Origin: CALVLD01 sp964467585
GTDB taxonomy: Bacteria > Bacillota > Clostridia > Christensenellales > CAG-138
DNA: 64,000 nucleotides
Assembly (NCBI GenBank): GCA_964467585.1
Contig: CAYXRF010000008.1
Coordinates: forward strand, 37,137 to 101,136
Direction: 5' to 3'
The notes under the pieces are model-generated. The model saw only the letters and a list, made by a program, of their open reading frames with translations, did no database searches and was not told the DNA's origin. Both the position numbers and the translations under genes were made by a program. This document shows positions 9,517-18,274 of this stretch, piece after piece. The first letter of the stretch is position 1; every line of letters begins with the position of its first letter.

Positions 9517-11229
9517 TCACTCCCTATCAATAAAGCTCATTGTTGTAACGTCAAACAGCCCCATATCGGTCAGGCGAACCTGTGGTATCACGGGCAGTGC
9601 AAGGAATGAAAGCATTATCAGCGGGTCGGTGTTTTTTGAAGCTCCCAGGTAGCTTGCCGCGTCAAGCAGAGCGCGTTGACACTTCAACACCTCCTCAACG
9701 GGAGCATCCGTCATCAGCCCCGCGATAGGCAGAGGAAGCCTTGCCAGCACAATGCCGCGGCTTACCACGCAGTAGCCGCCGCCGCATTCCTTCAGCGTTT
9801 CAACAGCGGTCAGCATATCGTCGTCATTATCGCCCGCCACAACAATATTGTGCGAATCATGCGCCACGGTGGAGGCGATAGCGCCGTTGTGTATGCCAAG
9901 CCCGCTCACAATGCCAAGCCCGATGTTGCCCGTCGCCTGATGACGTTCAATAACGGCAAGCTTGTCCAAACCGTAGCCCGCAACAAAATTGCCCTTTTCA
10001 TCGGTGGGAACCTCACGGCGTTCAAGTAGAGTAACAAGCTGATTGTTAACCGTGCGGATTATAGGCATGGGGTTCGAGACGGCAAGCGCAAGGTCGCTTT
10101 TTTGCACGGGAGCGCAGTGAACGCTGCCGTATACATCGTTGGGAATCACGGGGATGGGCCATTGCTTATCGGGGTCGTAAAGCTCACCCGAGGTGAAAAC
10201 CGCTTTGGGACGAATGTCGGTTATGTCGTCAAACACAATCATGTCTGCGCGATATCCGGGCGCGATGGCGCCCACACGCGGCAAGGCAAATGTTCTTGCG
10301 GTGTTTATAGTCGCCATGCGAATGGCGTCAATCGGGGGAATCCCGTGCTTCACGGCAGTATTCACAATGTGGTTGATATGCCCTTCACGCAATATGTTTT
10401 CAATGTGCTTATCATCCGTGCAGAAGCATATGCCGTCTGTCGACAGCCTTTCGCTTACAATACAGTCAAGCATTTCGTCAATACCGTTGGCGGCGGAGCC
10501 TATGCGGATAAGCACATTCATGCCGCAGCGCAGCTTTTCTTTCATTTCGGATGCGGTGGAGCATTCGTGGTCTGTTCTTGGGCCCGCCACACAATAGGCG
10601 TTTAGCCGTCTGCCGCAAAGAAGCGGCGCGTGTCCGTCTATCGGACGGTTGAAAAAAAGCGTAAGCTTGTCAAGCATCTCGTCATCGCCGTCAACCACAG
10701 AGGTGTAGTCCATCACCTCACCAAGCCCAAGCACACGGCTTTTGCGCTTGATAACAAATGTTTCAAGATCCTCCGCGGCAAGCTTTGCGCCGCTGTGCTC
10801 ATAGGGAGTGGAGGGCACGCAGGACGGGAGCATAAAATAGACGGTCATGGGCAGGTCGTATGTCAGCTTGTATATTGCGCGAATGCCCCATATGCCCGCA
10901 ACGTTGGCAATCTCATGCGGGTCTGCGATTATTGTGGTAGTCCCCTTAGGCACGATAACGCTTGCGAAGGACGCGGGCGTAACCATAGAGCTTTCAATAT
11001 GCACATGCGCATCAATAAATCCGGGAGCGACATATGCGCCCTTTGCGTCAAAAACATTGTCGCATTGATAATCATCGCCGACGCCAATCACGGTATCCCC
11101 GTTAACGGCTATGTCGGCGTCAATCACTTCATTCGTAAATACGTTAACAACGCGTGCGTTTTTAACCACAAGCGTGGCGTCGCCGTCACGCGCTGCGCGT
11201 ATCAACCTCGGTAATTCGGCAGCCTTCAT
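9517..11229 (-). CDS. ade: adenine deaminase
   Basis: A 570-residue amidohydrolase that converts adenine to hypoxanthine and ammonia, full length for the Ade family. Metal-site motifs are present: HVHIESSMVTP near residue 75, then ADPHEIANV, DGHAPLL and the late HDSHNIVVAG, typical of the Ade/AdeC subgroup with a binuclear metal centre. GAGGTGAA precedes the ATG. A sigma-A promoter lies 32-59 bp upstream and leaves a leader too short for a purine riboswitch. With the molybdoenzyme and MocA genes further upstream on the same strand, it forms a purine-catabolic neighbourhood, though a lipoprotein gene with its own terminator separates them. Confidence 0.95.
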   Translation of the reverse strand: MKAAELPRLIRAARDGDATLVVKNARVVNVFTNEVIDADIAVNGDTVIGVGDDYQCDNVFDAKGAYVAPGFIDAHVHIESSMVTPASFASVIVPKGTTTIIADPHEIANVAGIWGIRAIYKLTYDLPMTVYFMLPSCVPSTPYEHSGAKLAAEDLETFVIKRKSRVLGLGEVMDYTSVVDGDDEMLDKLTLFFNRPIDGHAPLLCGRRLNAYCVAGPRTDHECSTASEMKEKLRCGMNVLIRIGSAANGIDEMLDCIVSERLSTDGICFCTDDKHIENILREGHINHIVNTAVKHGIPPIDAIRMATINTARTFALPRVGAIAPGYRADMIVFDDITDIRPKAVFTSGELYDPDKQWPIPVIPNDVYGSVHCAPVQKSDLALAVSNPMPIIRTVNNQLVTLLERREVPTDEKGNFVAGYGLDKLAVIERHQATGNIGLGIVSGLGIHNGAIASTVAHDSHNIVVAGDNDDDMLTAVETLKECGGGYCVVSRGIVLARLPLPIAGLMTDAPVEEVLKCQRALLDAASYLGASKNTDPLIMLSFLALPVIPQVRLTDMGLFDVTTMSFIDRE

Positions 11230-11260
11230 GCTTCACCTCGAAAAAAGATTGATTTCGAAT

Positions 11261-11288
11261 ATTATATCACAACCGTATATTAATTGAA
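11261..11288 (-). promoter_or_regulatory. sigma-A promoter of ade
   Basis: On the minus strand a perfect TATAAT (11261-11266) is preceded at 16 bp by TTCAAT (11283-11288). The predicted start of transcription is about 25 nt before the adenine deaminase ATG. The remaining stretch, 11289-11420, shows no gene, RNA or other signal that I can recognise. Confidence 0.65.
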
Positions 11289-11420
11289 ATACCCAAAAAT
11301 GATGATTCCGCAGCAGGATTGAGGCAATGCGCATTAATCGGGCAGCAGGGTGAATCACCATATCCGCACAAAGCGCGTCAAAAGACAACGCAAAAATAAA
11401 CGCCTGCGCAGCGTGAACGG

Positions 11421-11476
11421 CAAAAAATCAACCGCCTCATTTTTGCAAAGCGTCATGCGCTGCAAAAAGAGGCGGT
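11421..11476 (-). terminator. long intrinsic terminator after the 11.5 kb lipoprotein gene
   Basis: An inverted repeat with ACCGCCTC and TTTTTGCA blocks on one side and TGCAAAAA and GAGGCGGT on the other encloses a 13-14 nt loop. It is followed on the minus strand by a T-rich tract. It lies 72 nt past the stop codon. Confidence 0.8.
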
Positions 11477-11547
11477 CACGTCATTATTTACATTTTATTA
11501 AGCGCTAATCGAAAGCAGACCTTTCAGCGCTCTGACGTGGGCTTAGC

Positions 11548-12852
11548 TTATCCTTCAACAAACCAAACAAAAAACCTCGGTACGCCGCTGCCGTTCAAGC
11601 CCAACGGATGCCCATATATGCGGTTATAGCTCTTGCCCACGGTAAGAGCGCCCGCGGTGGAATAGTGGTTGTAGTATTGAAGCTCAATTGTGTTGCCGTC
11701 CGCAAGCTCAATTGTCACAATAAGGCTGTCGCCGTCCTCAACAACGGAAGTAACAGTCCCCTTTACCTCATATGCGCGGTCGGAGGGGCGGGTGAACGCG
11801 TTGTAATCCGTTGCCCATGCTCCCTCAATATAGGAAGCCCAGTCGGGGGCGCGCTGAACGTGTATGTCACGCGTGTAGCTTGCGCCGCCGGGGGAGGAGG
11901 CGGTCAACGTCAAAACATAGTCTCCCGCCTGTGACAGCACGGCGTCAAAGCGGAACAGACCCGTTTCATCAACAGTCGGCTCTGCGGCAAAGCTGACATA
12001 TTCGGAAGCGCAGCTGACCGAAAGGGAGTATCCGATGGGAACCTTACCCCAAACGGAAACGGTATCAACGGAGTTTTTCACGCGCTGATTGTATGTGCTG
12101 TCGCCGTATTCATAAGGAAGCTGTATCGGGGCGTCGCCCGCCGCAACGGTTGTTACCGTAACGTGAAAAACCATGCGGTTTATTTGATAGCCGCCCATGC
12201 GCGCCTCCGCGATAACGTCAAAGCTGCCGGACTGCAAAAACGGAATTGATATTGAAAAGCTGCCGTCCGCGCCAACCAAAGCGGTTTCACCGCCAACGGT
12301 AATAACGGCGTCAATCTGCGCAACCGAGCCGCTGATTGTAACAACGCCGTCCTCCGCGGAAACATCCGCGGGGGTGGCGTACACGATATCCAGCGCGGGC
12401 ACGTCAAGCTGAACGGAACCAATGCGCACCTGAGTTTGGGTTCCGTCATCATTCAGCATGTAAACCAACGGCGTTGCGCTGTACACAGAGCCGTCAACAG
12501 GCTCGGACGACATAAGACAGCTTGAAGGCACGTTGAAATTAACAACACCGTCCGTGCCGACAGTAACCTCCTGATGTGCATCCTGAGCGGTTACAAACAT
12601 CAGCCTTGTTCCCGAGGCGGCATAAACGCTGACAAGATAGTTATCCGTGTTGTCGGGATTTACAACGATTGAATTACGGCTGTCGCCCACCATGCCCGAA
12701 GGGTCGGCAATAGGCACAACATCATCCGGATCAACGCTGCCTATACAGCCCGTACACAAAAGCGAAACGGCGGCAAAAACAGCCGCGCAGACCGCGGCGC
12801 ACAAGCTTCTCGGCATAAAATGCGGTTTTGCACAACCGACCGTGTTTTTCAT
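11548..12852 (-). CDS. lipoprotein with Ig-like repeats and OB-like C-terminus; paralogue of the 47.7 kb gene
   Basis: A 434-residue secreted protein with no recognised family name. A long hydrophobic signal region ends at LLCTGC (Cys36), a lipobox with an unusual Cys at -3. The mature part is beta-rich: about three Ig-like units, then a C-terminal ~90 residues that alternate like an OB-fold (VKGTVTSVVEDGDSLIVTIE). From the VVNPDN segment to the last residues it is collinear with the protein at 47660-49459. Shared signatures include EPVDG-VY-ATP, MGGYQI/LGGYQI, YEYGDSTYNQR/WEYGDATYSQR, DIHVQR/DVHIQR and YYNHY. The in-frame TTG at 12861 is rejected for ATG 12852, which is preceded by AGGAGG. 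It probably acts at the cell surface; role unknown. Confidence 0.75.
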   Translation of the reverse strand: MKNTVGCAKPHFMPRSLCAAVCAAVFAAVSLLCTGCIGSVDPDDVVPIADPSGMVGDSRNSIVVNPDNTDNYLVSVYAASGTRLMFVTAQDAHQEVTVGTDGVVNFNVPSSCLMSSEPVDGSVYSATPLVYMLNDDGTQTQVRIGSVQLDVPALDIVYATPADVSAEDGVVTISGSVAQIDAVITVGGETALVGADGSFSISIPFLQSGSFDVIAEARMGGYQINRMVFHVTVTTVAAGDAPIQLPYEYGDSTYNQRVKNSVDTVSVWGKVPIGYSLSVSCASEYVSFAAEPTVDETGLFRFDAVLSQAGDYVLTLTASSPGGASYTRDIHVQRAPDWASYIEGAWATDYNAFTRPSDRAYEVKGTVTSVVEDGDSLIVTIELADGNTIELQYYNHYSTAGALTVGKSYNRIYGHPLGLNGSGVPRFFVWFVEG

Positions 12853-12993
12853 AGGTTTCAAGCCTCCTATAACATAAAGAAATAATTACAAATAAATTCG
12901 CCTGACGGTATTGTATTGCCGTCTGTTAATATAACGCGTAAGCCTCTCGCAAGGTTCCAAACCCAACGGAAGCTCACGCCCTCAGGCGCACTG

Positions 12994-15615
12994 CTATGGC
13001 TTTTGCGGAGGATTTTTTCCATACGGCGTGTTGATTAGAGGAAGTGAATTGCGTTTAACACCGTCAAGCCGATAGTAAGCCTCCGCCACTGCGGGAGCGG
13101 TGGGTATGGATGTTATCTCCCCGATACCCTTTGCGCCAAAGGCAACGTTAAGCCCCTGCTTCTCAACAAGAATTGCGCGGATAAGCGGAGCTTTGTCCGC
13201 GCGAAAAAGCCCAAGCGTGCCAAATTTGGCTGTGGGACGGCAATTTTCAAGCGGGAAGCTCTCGGTCAGCGCAAACCCGCAGGACATAAGGACTCCTCCC
13301 TCTATTTGCCCCTCACAGCTTTGGGGATTGACTACCCGTCCAACGTCATGCGCGGCTGCTATCTCACGGATTGTACCGTCGTCGTTCAAAATGCAGAGCT
13401 GTGTGGCGTATCCGTAGGCAACATGGCTTACGGGGTTTTTAACGTCCGCGCCCAGTCTGTCGGTTTTTGCAAGGTACTCACCATAAAACTCCTCACCCTC
13501 CATTTGAATAAGAGAGCGTCCGTTTCGCGCCGCGTTAAAGGCAACGCAGGCGCGCCGCACTGCTTCACCGGAAATCAGCGTGTGACGGCTGCCGGAGGTG
13601 GTTCCGCTGTCGGGAGCGTCAAACGTGGTTGAGGGTTCAACAATTATCTCATCAGCCGAAAGCCCGGTCGCTTCTCCCGCCATCTGCAAAAGCACAGTCC
13701 CAAGCCCCTGCCCGATGCACGAGCCGCCCACAAATATGTGCAGCCTTGCGCCCGTTACGGCAAGCCGCGCCCTGCCCCAATCGGGCAGACCCACGCCCAC
13801 GCCGCTGTTCTTCATTGCGCAGGCAACGCCCTTAATTTTTGCGGAATCGTATGCGTCCTTTACGGCAAGCAGGGTTTCGGCAAGCGCGGTGGCGCCGTCG
13901 GTAATCTGCCCGTTGGGAAGCTCCTGCATGGGACGAATGGCGTTTCTCCAACGAATTTCCCATGAGGATATTCCCACAACGTCCGCCATTCGGCTCAGCA
14001 GACTTTCAATGGCAAAGCAGGTTTGAGTCACGCCAAAGCCCCTGAACGCACCTGCGGGAGGATTGTTGGTGTAGTATGCGTATCCGTCAATTTCAAAATT
14101 CTGATAGTTATAAGGCCCGGAGGCGTGCGTGCAGGCGCGCTCAAGCACAGGGCCGCCAAGCGAAGCATATGCGCCCGTGTCGGCAATCACATTTGCCATA
14201 ACTCCGCGGATTATGCCGTTTTCATCGCACCCAAGCGTAAATTCCATATCCATCGGATGTCTTTTGGGATGTATAAGCAGGCTTTCCGCACGGGTGAGCT
14301 TAACCTTAACGGGCTTGCCAGTTATGTAGGAAAGCAGCGCGGCGTGATGCTGCACGGTAACGTCCTCTTTGCCGCCAAAGCCGCCTCCGACAAGCATATT
14401 TTTAACACGCACAAGCTCAACCGGCAAGCCGAGCATAGGCGCTGTCTCCCCGCGTGTGTCATACGCACCCTGATCGGACGAGTATATGTTGACTCCGCGC
14501 ACGCCGTCTAAAGAGGTAAACGGCTCCGCCACGGCGCACTCCGGCTCAAGAAAAGCGTGCTCCGTCCACGGGGTGTGAAAAACGTCCTTCAAAACGTGAG
14601 CGGAGGAGGCGATCGCCGCCTTTGCGTCCCCACGCGCAACATGCTTGTGCGCAAGAAGATTGCCCACGGGTATGCCGCCCATCGGAATGCCCTCTTTATA
14701 TTCCCAAGCGGGATGAACGTCGCCCGCGCCGCTTGCCATAGCTTCGTATGGCGAACGGATAGGCTCCAGCTCCTCATATTCAACATTAATAAGCGATTTT
14801 GCCTTTTCAACCGTTTGATAATCCCTTGCGGCAACAAGCGCGATGGCATCGCCGAGATAGTGCGTTACGCCGCCAACCGGGATAAGAGTGTCCCAATCCT
14901 TTACAAGATGACCAACCTTGATTTTGCCGGGAATGTCCGCCGCCGTAAGCACCGCTTCAACGCCATCCAAAGCCCTTGCGGCGGAAACATCGATGCTTTT
15001 TACCACGGCACGCGGATATGCGGAGCGCAGAGCCGAGCCGTACAGCATTCCGTCAATATAAATATCATCGGGGTATTGCCCCGTTCCCGTGACCTTGCCG
15101 CAAACGTCTATGCGCCGTATGGGCGAGCCAAGGCGATTTTCAGCGGCTTCATCGGGGATTTTGCCCACGCGCAGCACCTGCGCGGCAAGCAGTATCGCCT
15201 TTACAATTTTTACATAGCCCGTGCAGCGGCATATATTGCCTCGAATGGCTTTTCGCACATCGGACTCATTCGGAGAGGGACAGACGTCCAGCAACGCCTT
15301 TGCGCACAGCACCATACCGGGTATGCAAAAGCCGCATTGAACCGCGCCCGCCTCACCAAAGGCATAGGAATACACGTCGCGCTCAAATGCTGAAAGCCCC
15401 TCAACCGTAAGTATGTGCCTGCCCGCAAGCCTTTCGGTTTTGAATACGCAAGCCTTGGCGGTTTTGCCGTCGATTATCACGGTGCAGGTTCCGCAGGCGC
15501 CCTCCGAACAGCCATCCTTTACAGACGTCAAATGAAGCTCGTCCCTTAAAAAACGCAGCAACGAAACCCCCTCCGGGGCTTGTACAGACTGTCCGTTAAC
15601 AAAAAGCTCAACCAT
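12994..15615 (-). CDS. xanthine dehydrogenase-family molybdoenzyme, fused 2Fe-2S and Mo-binding subunits
   Basis: An 873-residue fusion. Residues 1-160 carry two 2Fe-2S clusters (CSEGACGTCTV, then CGFCIPGM and GNICRCTGY). Residues ~175-873 are the molybdopterin-binding domain, with RIDVCGKVTG at its entrance, FGGKEDVT, AFRGFG, and the catalytic Glu region KGIGEITSIPT. This one-chain layout without a FAD subunit resembles the clostridial selenium-dependent molybdenum hydroxylase / xanthine dehydrogenase group. It would hydroxylate hypoxanthine, xanthine or another N-heterocycle and pass electrons to ferredoxin or a separate flavoprotein. Its ribosome site AAAGGAG lies inside the end of mocA, two bases upstream. 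Substrate and selenium use are inferred. Confidence 0.9.
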   Translation of the reverse strand: MVELFVNGQSVQAPEGVSLLRFLRDELHLTSVKDGCSEGACGTCTVIIDGKTAKACVFKTERLAGRHILTVEGLSAFERDVYSYAFGEAGAVQCGFCIPGMVLCAKALLDVCPSPNESDVRKAIRGNICRCTGYVKIVKAILLAAQVLRVGKIPDEAAENRLGSPIRRIDVCGKVTGTGQYPDDIYIDGMLYGSALRSAYPRAVVKSIDVSAARALDGVEAVLTAADIPGKIKVGHLVKDWDTLIPVGGVTHYLGDAIALVAARDYQTVEKAKSLINVEYEELEPIRSPYEAMASGAGDVHPAWEYKEGIPMGGIPVGNLLAHKHVARGDAKAAIASSAHVLKDVFHTPWTEHAFLEPECAVAEPFTSLDGVRGVNIYSSDQGAYDTRGETAPMLGLPVELVRVKNMLVGGGFGGKEDVTVQHHAALLSYITGKPVKVKLTRAESLLIHPKRHPMDMEFTLGCDENGIIRGVMANVIADTGAYASLGGPVLERACTHASGPYNYQNFEIDGYAYYTNNPPAGAFRGFGVTQTCFAIESLLSRMADVVGISSWEIRWRNAIRPMQELPNGQITDGATALAETLLAVKDAYDSAKIKGVACAMKNSGVGVGLPDWGRARLAVTGARLHIFVGGSCIGQGLGTVLLQMAGEATGLSADEIIVEPSTTFDAPDSGTTSGSRHTLISGEAVRRACVAFNAARNGRSLIQMEGEEFYGEYLAKTDRLGADVKNPVSHVAYGYATQLCILNDDGTIREIAAAHDVGRVVNPQSCEGQIEGGVLMSCGFALTESFPLENCRPTAKFGTLGLFRADKAPLIRAILVEKQGLNVAFGAKGIGEITSIPTAPAVAEAYYRLDGVKRNSLPLINTPYGKNPPQKP

Positions 15616-15617
15616 TG

Positions 15618-16217
15618 TTACTCCTTTGGAGCAATAGAGAACGCTTTCGCGTCAAGAGCGGTATCAATATCCAAAAGCTCACACGCGTCGGCGTCAACAA
15701 GCCGTAAAAGTTCTGTATGACGCGCAATTACCGCGCCGCCGCCAATATCGCCCTCAAGCGAATTAAGTTCACCTAACAAAGCGGCGGGAAACACGCAGGG
15801 ATTGCCGCGTCTGCCGTCGTGCGAAAGAGCGGCAACGCCAATGGGAAATTCCCGCCACGCGGACATAAGCCGCCCCACGGTTTTGGCACAAAGAAGGGGC
15901 TGGTCGGCAACCATGAACATAACGCCCTCGGGCGCCGCGCCGCTTTTCAACAGCGCGTCTATACCAAGCGCGATTGTTCTGCTGACGCCCAATTCGGGAC
16001 GATCGTTCAAAACGGGAATATAGCCGCGCCGCATTGCCTCATCAAGTATTTCAGCGTATTGTGAAACAACGGCAACAGCGCCAAAGCCGCCTCCGTCCGC
16101 AGCGTCAAAGCATCGAATATAAAGGGGCTTGCCCATGTATTCAAGCGCGAGCTTGTTGCCGCCGAAGCGAACGCCGCTTCCCGCCGCCATAATGACGCAG
16201 CCGGTACGCAAAAACAT
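15618..16217 (-). CDS. mocA: molybdenum cofactor cytidylyltransferase (MocA-like)
   Basis: A 199-residue nucleotidyltransferase. It has the GT-A nucleotide loop MAAGSGVRFGGNKL and the MVADQPLL magnesium-binding motif, plus the family RRGNPCVFP segment. MocA joins CMP to molybdopterin to make the cytosine dinucleotide cofactor; the closely related YgfJ/MocA subgroup accompanies selenium-dependent molybdoenzymes. It lies 2 bp before the molybdoenzyme gene, and the ribosome site of that gene is inside mocA, so the two are translationally linked: maturation factor with its client. Confidence 0.88.
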   Translation of the reverse strand: MFLRTGCVIMAAGSGVRFGGNKLALEYMGKPLYIRCFDAADGGGFGAVAVVSQYAEILDEAMRRGYIPVLNDRPELGVSRTIALGIDALLKSGAAPEGVMFMVADQPLLCAKTVGRLMSAWREFPIGVAALSHDGRRGNPCVFPAALLGELNSLEGDIGGGAVIARHTELLRLVDADACELLDIDTALDAKAFSIAPKE

Positions 16218-16373
16218 ACCCCCTCAAAACAAAAACTGAATCCCTATCGGTATAATAGCACACTTATTCATTCATGGCAAGCATGGCAAAGGCTCATCAC
16301 GGCAATCAAAACCGATGATGAGCCTGCTTTGTCACATATCGTGCGCCACAGCGAAAAAAATCCATAGCGACGC

Positions 16374-17141
16374 TCAGTTTGTGTGGCTGAACGTAACGTA
16401 TTCCGTTGGGTCGATGGCAACGTCCCCGACATACAGCTCAAAATGAAGATGACTCTGCTCCGCACATTCGGATATCGCGGTATCTCCCACAAGCCCTATA
16501 ACGTCTCTTGCGGCAACCTTTTGCCCAACGGCAACGGGAGGCTCCGCCTGAAGATTTGCGTACACGGTTTTCATTCCGTTGGAGTGACTGATTATCACCA
16601 TAACGCCAAGCATATCGTCATTCTCAATTCGTTCAACAACGCCCGCCGCCACGCAGCGAACCTCGGCGCCCTTCGGCGCGGCAATATCAACGCCCGAATG
16701 AGTCATCCACTGATTAAGCGTCTTTGAATAAATCAAAGAATCAACGGCAAAAACACGGATAATTTCGCCCTCCACAGGGGCAGTAAGTACTATCGGCTCA
16801 AGCGTGGGAGCAGGCGTCGTCTGCGGCGATACCGTAAGGTCAGGCATTACCGAAGGCGCGGCAGTGCCAAAATCGGGCAGAGGCTTTTTCGAAACGGCAG
16901 GAGTCGGAACAGCATATGCCGAGGGCAGAGGTGTGGCGTTGATGGCTTCATTAAGACTCTGGTCGTAGGATTTTCTCACGGGGTCGGCTTCGTCCCCATC
17001 GATAAATATCACGGCTGCAGTCGTGCCTATCACCGCAAGACATACGCCAAGCGCAACATAAAGCCCGTTTTTCCTCAAAAACACCGAGGTTCGCAGCTTA
17101 AGCTGACGCCATTTGCGTCTGGATTCAACTCGTTTATCCAT
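16374..17141 (-). CDS. membrane-anchored M23 peptidase-domain protein (SpoIIQ/LytM type)
   Basis: A 255-residue protein with ~25 basic cytoplasmic residues, one membrane helix, a Pro/Thr-rich stalk, and a C-terminal LytM/M23 domain. HSGVDIAAPKG and HLHFELYVG supply the zinc ligands (HxxxD and HxH), so unlike many SpoIIQ proteins it appears catalytically intact. M23 enzymes cut peptide cross-bridges in peptidoglycan; the single-pass stalked layout is like SpoIIQ, which is SigF-controlled and needed for engulfment. The window contains sigG and sigK, but a sporulation role for this gene is only an inference. The ATG has GAAGGG upstream. Confidence 0.82.
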   Translation of the reverse strand: MDKRVESRRKWRQLKLRTSVFLRKNGLYVALGVCLAVIGTTAAVIFIDGDEADPVRKSYDQSLNEAINATPLPSAYAVPTPAVSKKPLPDFGTAAPSVMPDLTVSPQTTPAPTLEPIVLTAPVEGEIIRVFAVDSLIYSKTLNQWMTHSGVDIAAPKGAEVRCVAAGVVERIENDDMLGVMVIISHSNGMKTVYANLQAEPPVAVGQKVAARDVIGLVGDTAISECAEQSHLHFELYVGDVAIDPTEYVTFSHTN

Positions 17142-17223
17142 AAAAAAATCATCCCTTCATAAAAAGTTTACATTTTGTGTACCCCACGGCATCTATTATT
17201 GCCTTTGAAAATGCGTGTTATAC

Positions 17224-17252
17224 TTGAAAACAGGTTTCATATTTGTTACAAT
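17224..17252 (+). promoter_or_regulatory. sigma-A promoter of the 17.3-19.6 kb operon
   Basis: TTGAAA (17224-17229), a 17-bp spacer and TACAAT (17247-17252). The predicted transcript starts just downstream of the in-frame ATG at 17243, which supports ATG 17285 as the real start of the first gene. Confidence 0.7.
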
Positions 17253-17284
17253 ATGAAGATGTGACGAGTCTGGAGGTTTGGTTA

Positions 17285-18274
17285 ATGAAGATACTCAAGA
17301 GCGTACTCGGTTTCATATTTGCCGCGCTGGTGGTAATTGGTCTGGTACTGCCATTCAAGCTGGTTCCTCAAAAATTTGCCGCGGACGACAGAGCGGCAAC
17401 GCTTGAAAGGCTGTCAAAGGATGGGTTTGAGGTTGATTCCTCATACGTTGACGCCCGTGTCAGCGAGGCTGCAAAGAACAATTTTTCAGTAACGTTTAAG
17501 ACGGCGGCAATCGTTGCGGCGATGATTGTGCTTGGCATATACTTTATTTCATTCAGAGCGCCTCATGACCGCGGGGGCATTAACCTTTTTAATCCGATAT
17601 ACATACCGTTTATATTTGCGCTGGGCTTGGGTCTGCGCTTTACCATAACGCTTGCGCTTGACGCATCAAGCAGCCAATCCGTTCTGGAGTTCAGACGGGT
17701 CGTTCAGTTTTTTACAGACAATATTGTCGGCGGCGACAGGTGGATTACGCTTCTGCTCATCCCGGTACTGATCGAGCTTGTTTTCAGATGCCTCTTGATA
17801 AGCTATATCGAAAAAGCACGTCTTGTTCCGACCGTGCTGATTTCCACAGCCGCGTATGTCGGCGTGATGTATTTGGCATTCAGATTTTACGGAACATGGC
17901 TGTTCGGCTCCGCATCGGGCGCCGCCACCGCACTTTGGATATCCGCGCTGATAGGCGTTGTGTTGGGTCTGGTCACATGGACATTGCGTTCCGGAATACC
18001 GGCTGTGCTGATACATATAATTATAGTGCACTCAGGCGTGTGGGCGGCGTCGTTTAAGGCGCTTCCCATTTCGATTGTTATACTTGCAGTCTCCGCCGCG
18101 GCAATAATTGTCGTTCCCAATTTGCTTGGCAGCAAAATCAAACCGCTTTCCGCCGATTTTCCGTTCGAAAGGCATCACAAGCGTATGCACAAATGGATAG
18201 GCGACTATGTCGGCAAAAAGCGCAAAAGAAAGCCCCGCACAAATGCTGATGAGCAAGTCGGCGCGTCCGCGTGA
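17285..18274 (+). CDS. polytopic membrane protein, possibly a degenerate CPBP-type protein
   Basis: A 329-residue integral membrane protein with about eight hydrophobic segments and a basic C-terminal tail. ELVFRCLL near residue 165 and AVLIHIIIVH near 240 resemble the motifs of CPBP/Abi intramembrane proteases (EExxxR and HxxxN), but the first Glu and the Asn are missing, so activity is doubtful. GGAGG at 17272-17276 sets the start at 17285. It is first in an operon; its stop overlaps the GTG of the next gene by 4 bp. Function unknown. Confidence 0.72.
   Translation: MKILKSVLGFIFAALVVIGLVLPFKLVPQKFAADDRAATLERLSKDGFEVDSSYVDARVSEAAKNNFSVTFKTAAIVAAMIVLGIYFISFRAPHDRGGINLFNPIYIPFIFALGLGLRFTITLALDASSSQSVLEFRRVVQFFTDNIVGGDRWITLLLIPVLIELVFRCLLISYIEKARLVPTVLISTAAYVGVMYLAFRFYGTWLFGSASGAATALWISALIGVVLGLVTWTLRSGIPAVLIHIIIVHSGVWAASFKALPISIVILAVSAAAIIVVPNLLGSKIKPLSADFPFERHHKRMHKWIGDYVGKKRKRKPRTNADEQVGASA

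Noticed and set aside
11230..11300. Purine riboswitch before adenine deaminase
   Set aside because: The predicted leader is only ~25 nt, too short for the aptamer, and no conserved core is visible.
14557..15393. 278-codon plus-strand frame opposite the molybdoenzyme
   Set aside because: Shadow of a gene with complete 2Fe-2S and Mo motifs; no ribosome site and no family pattern.
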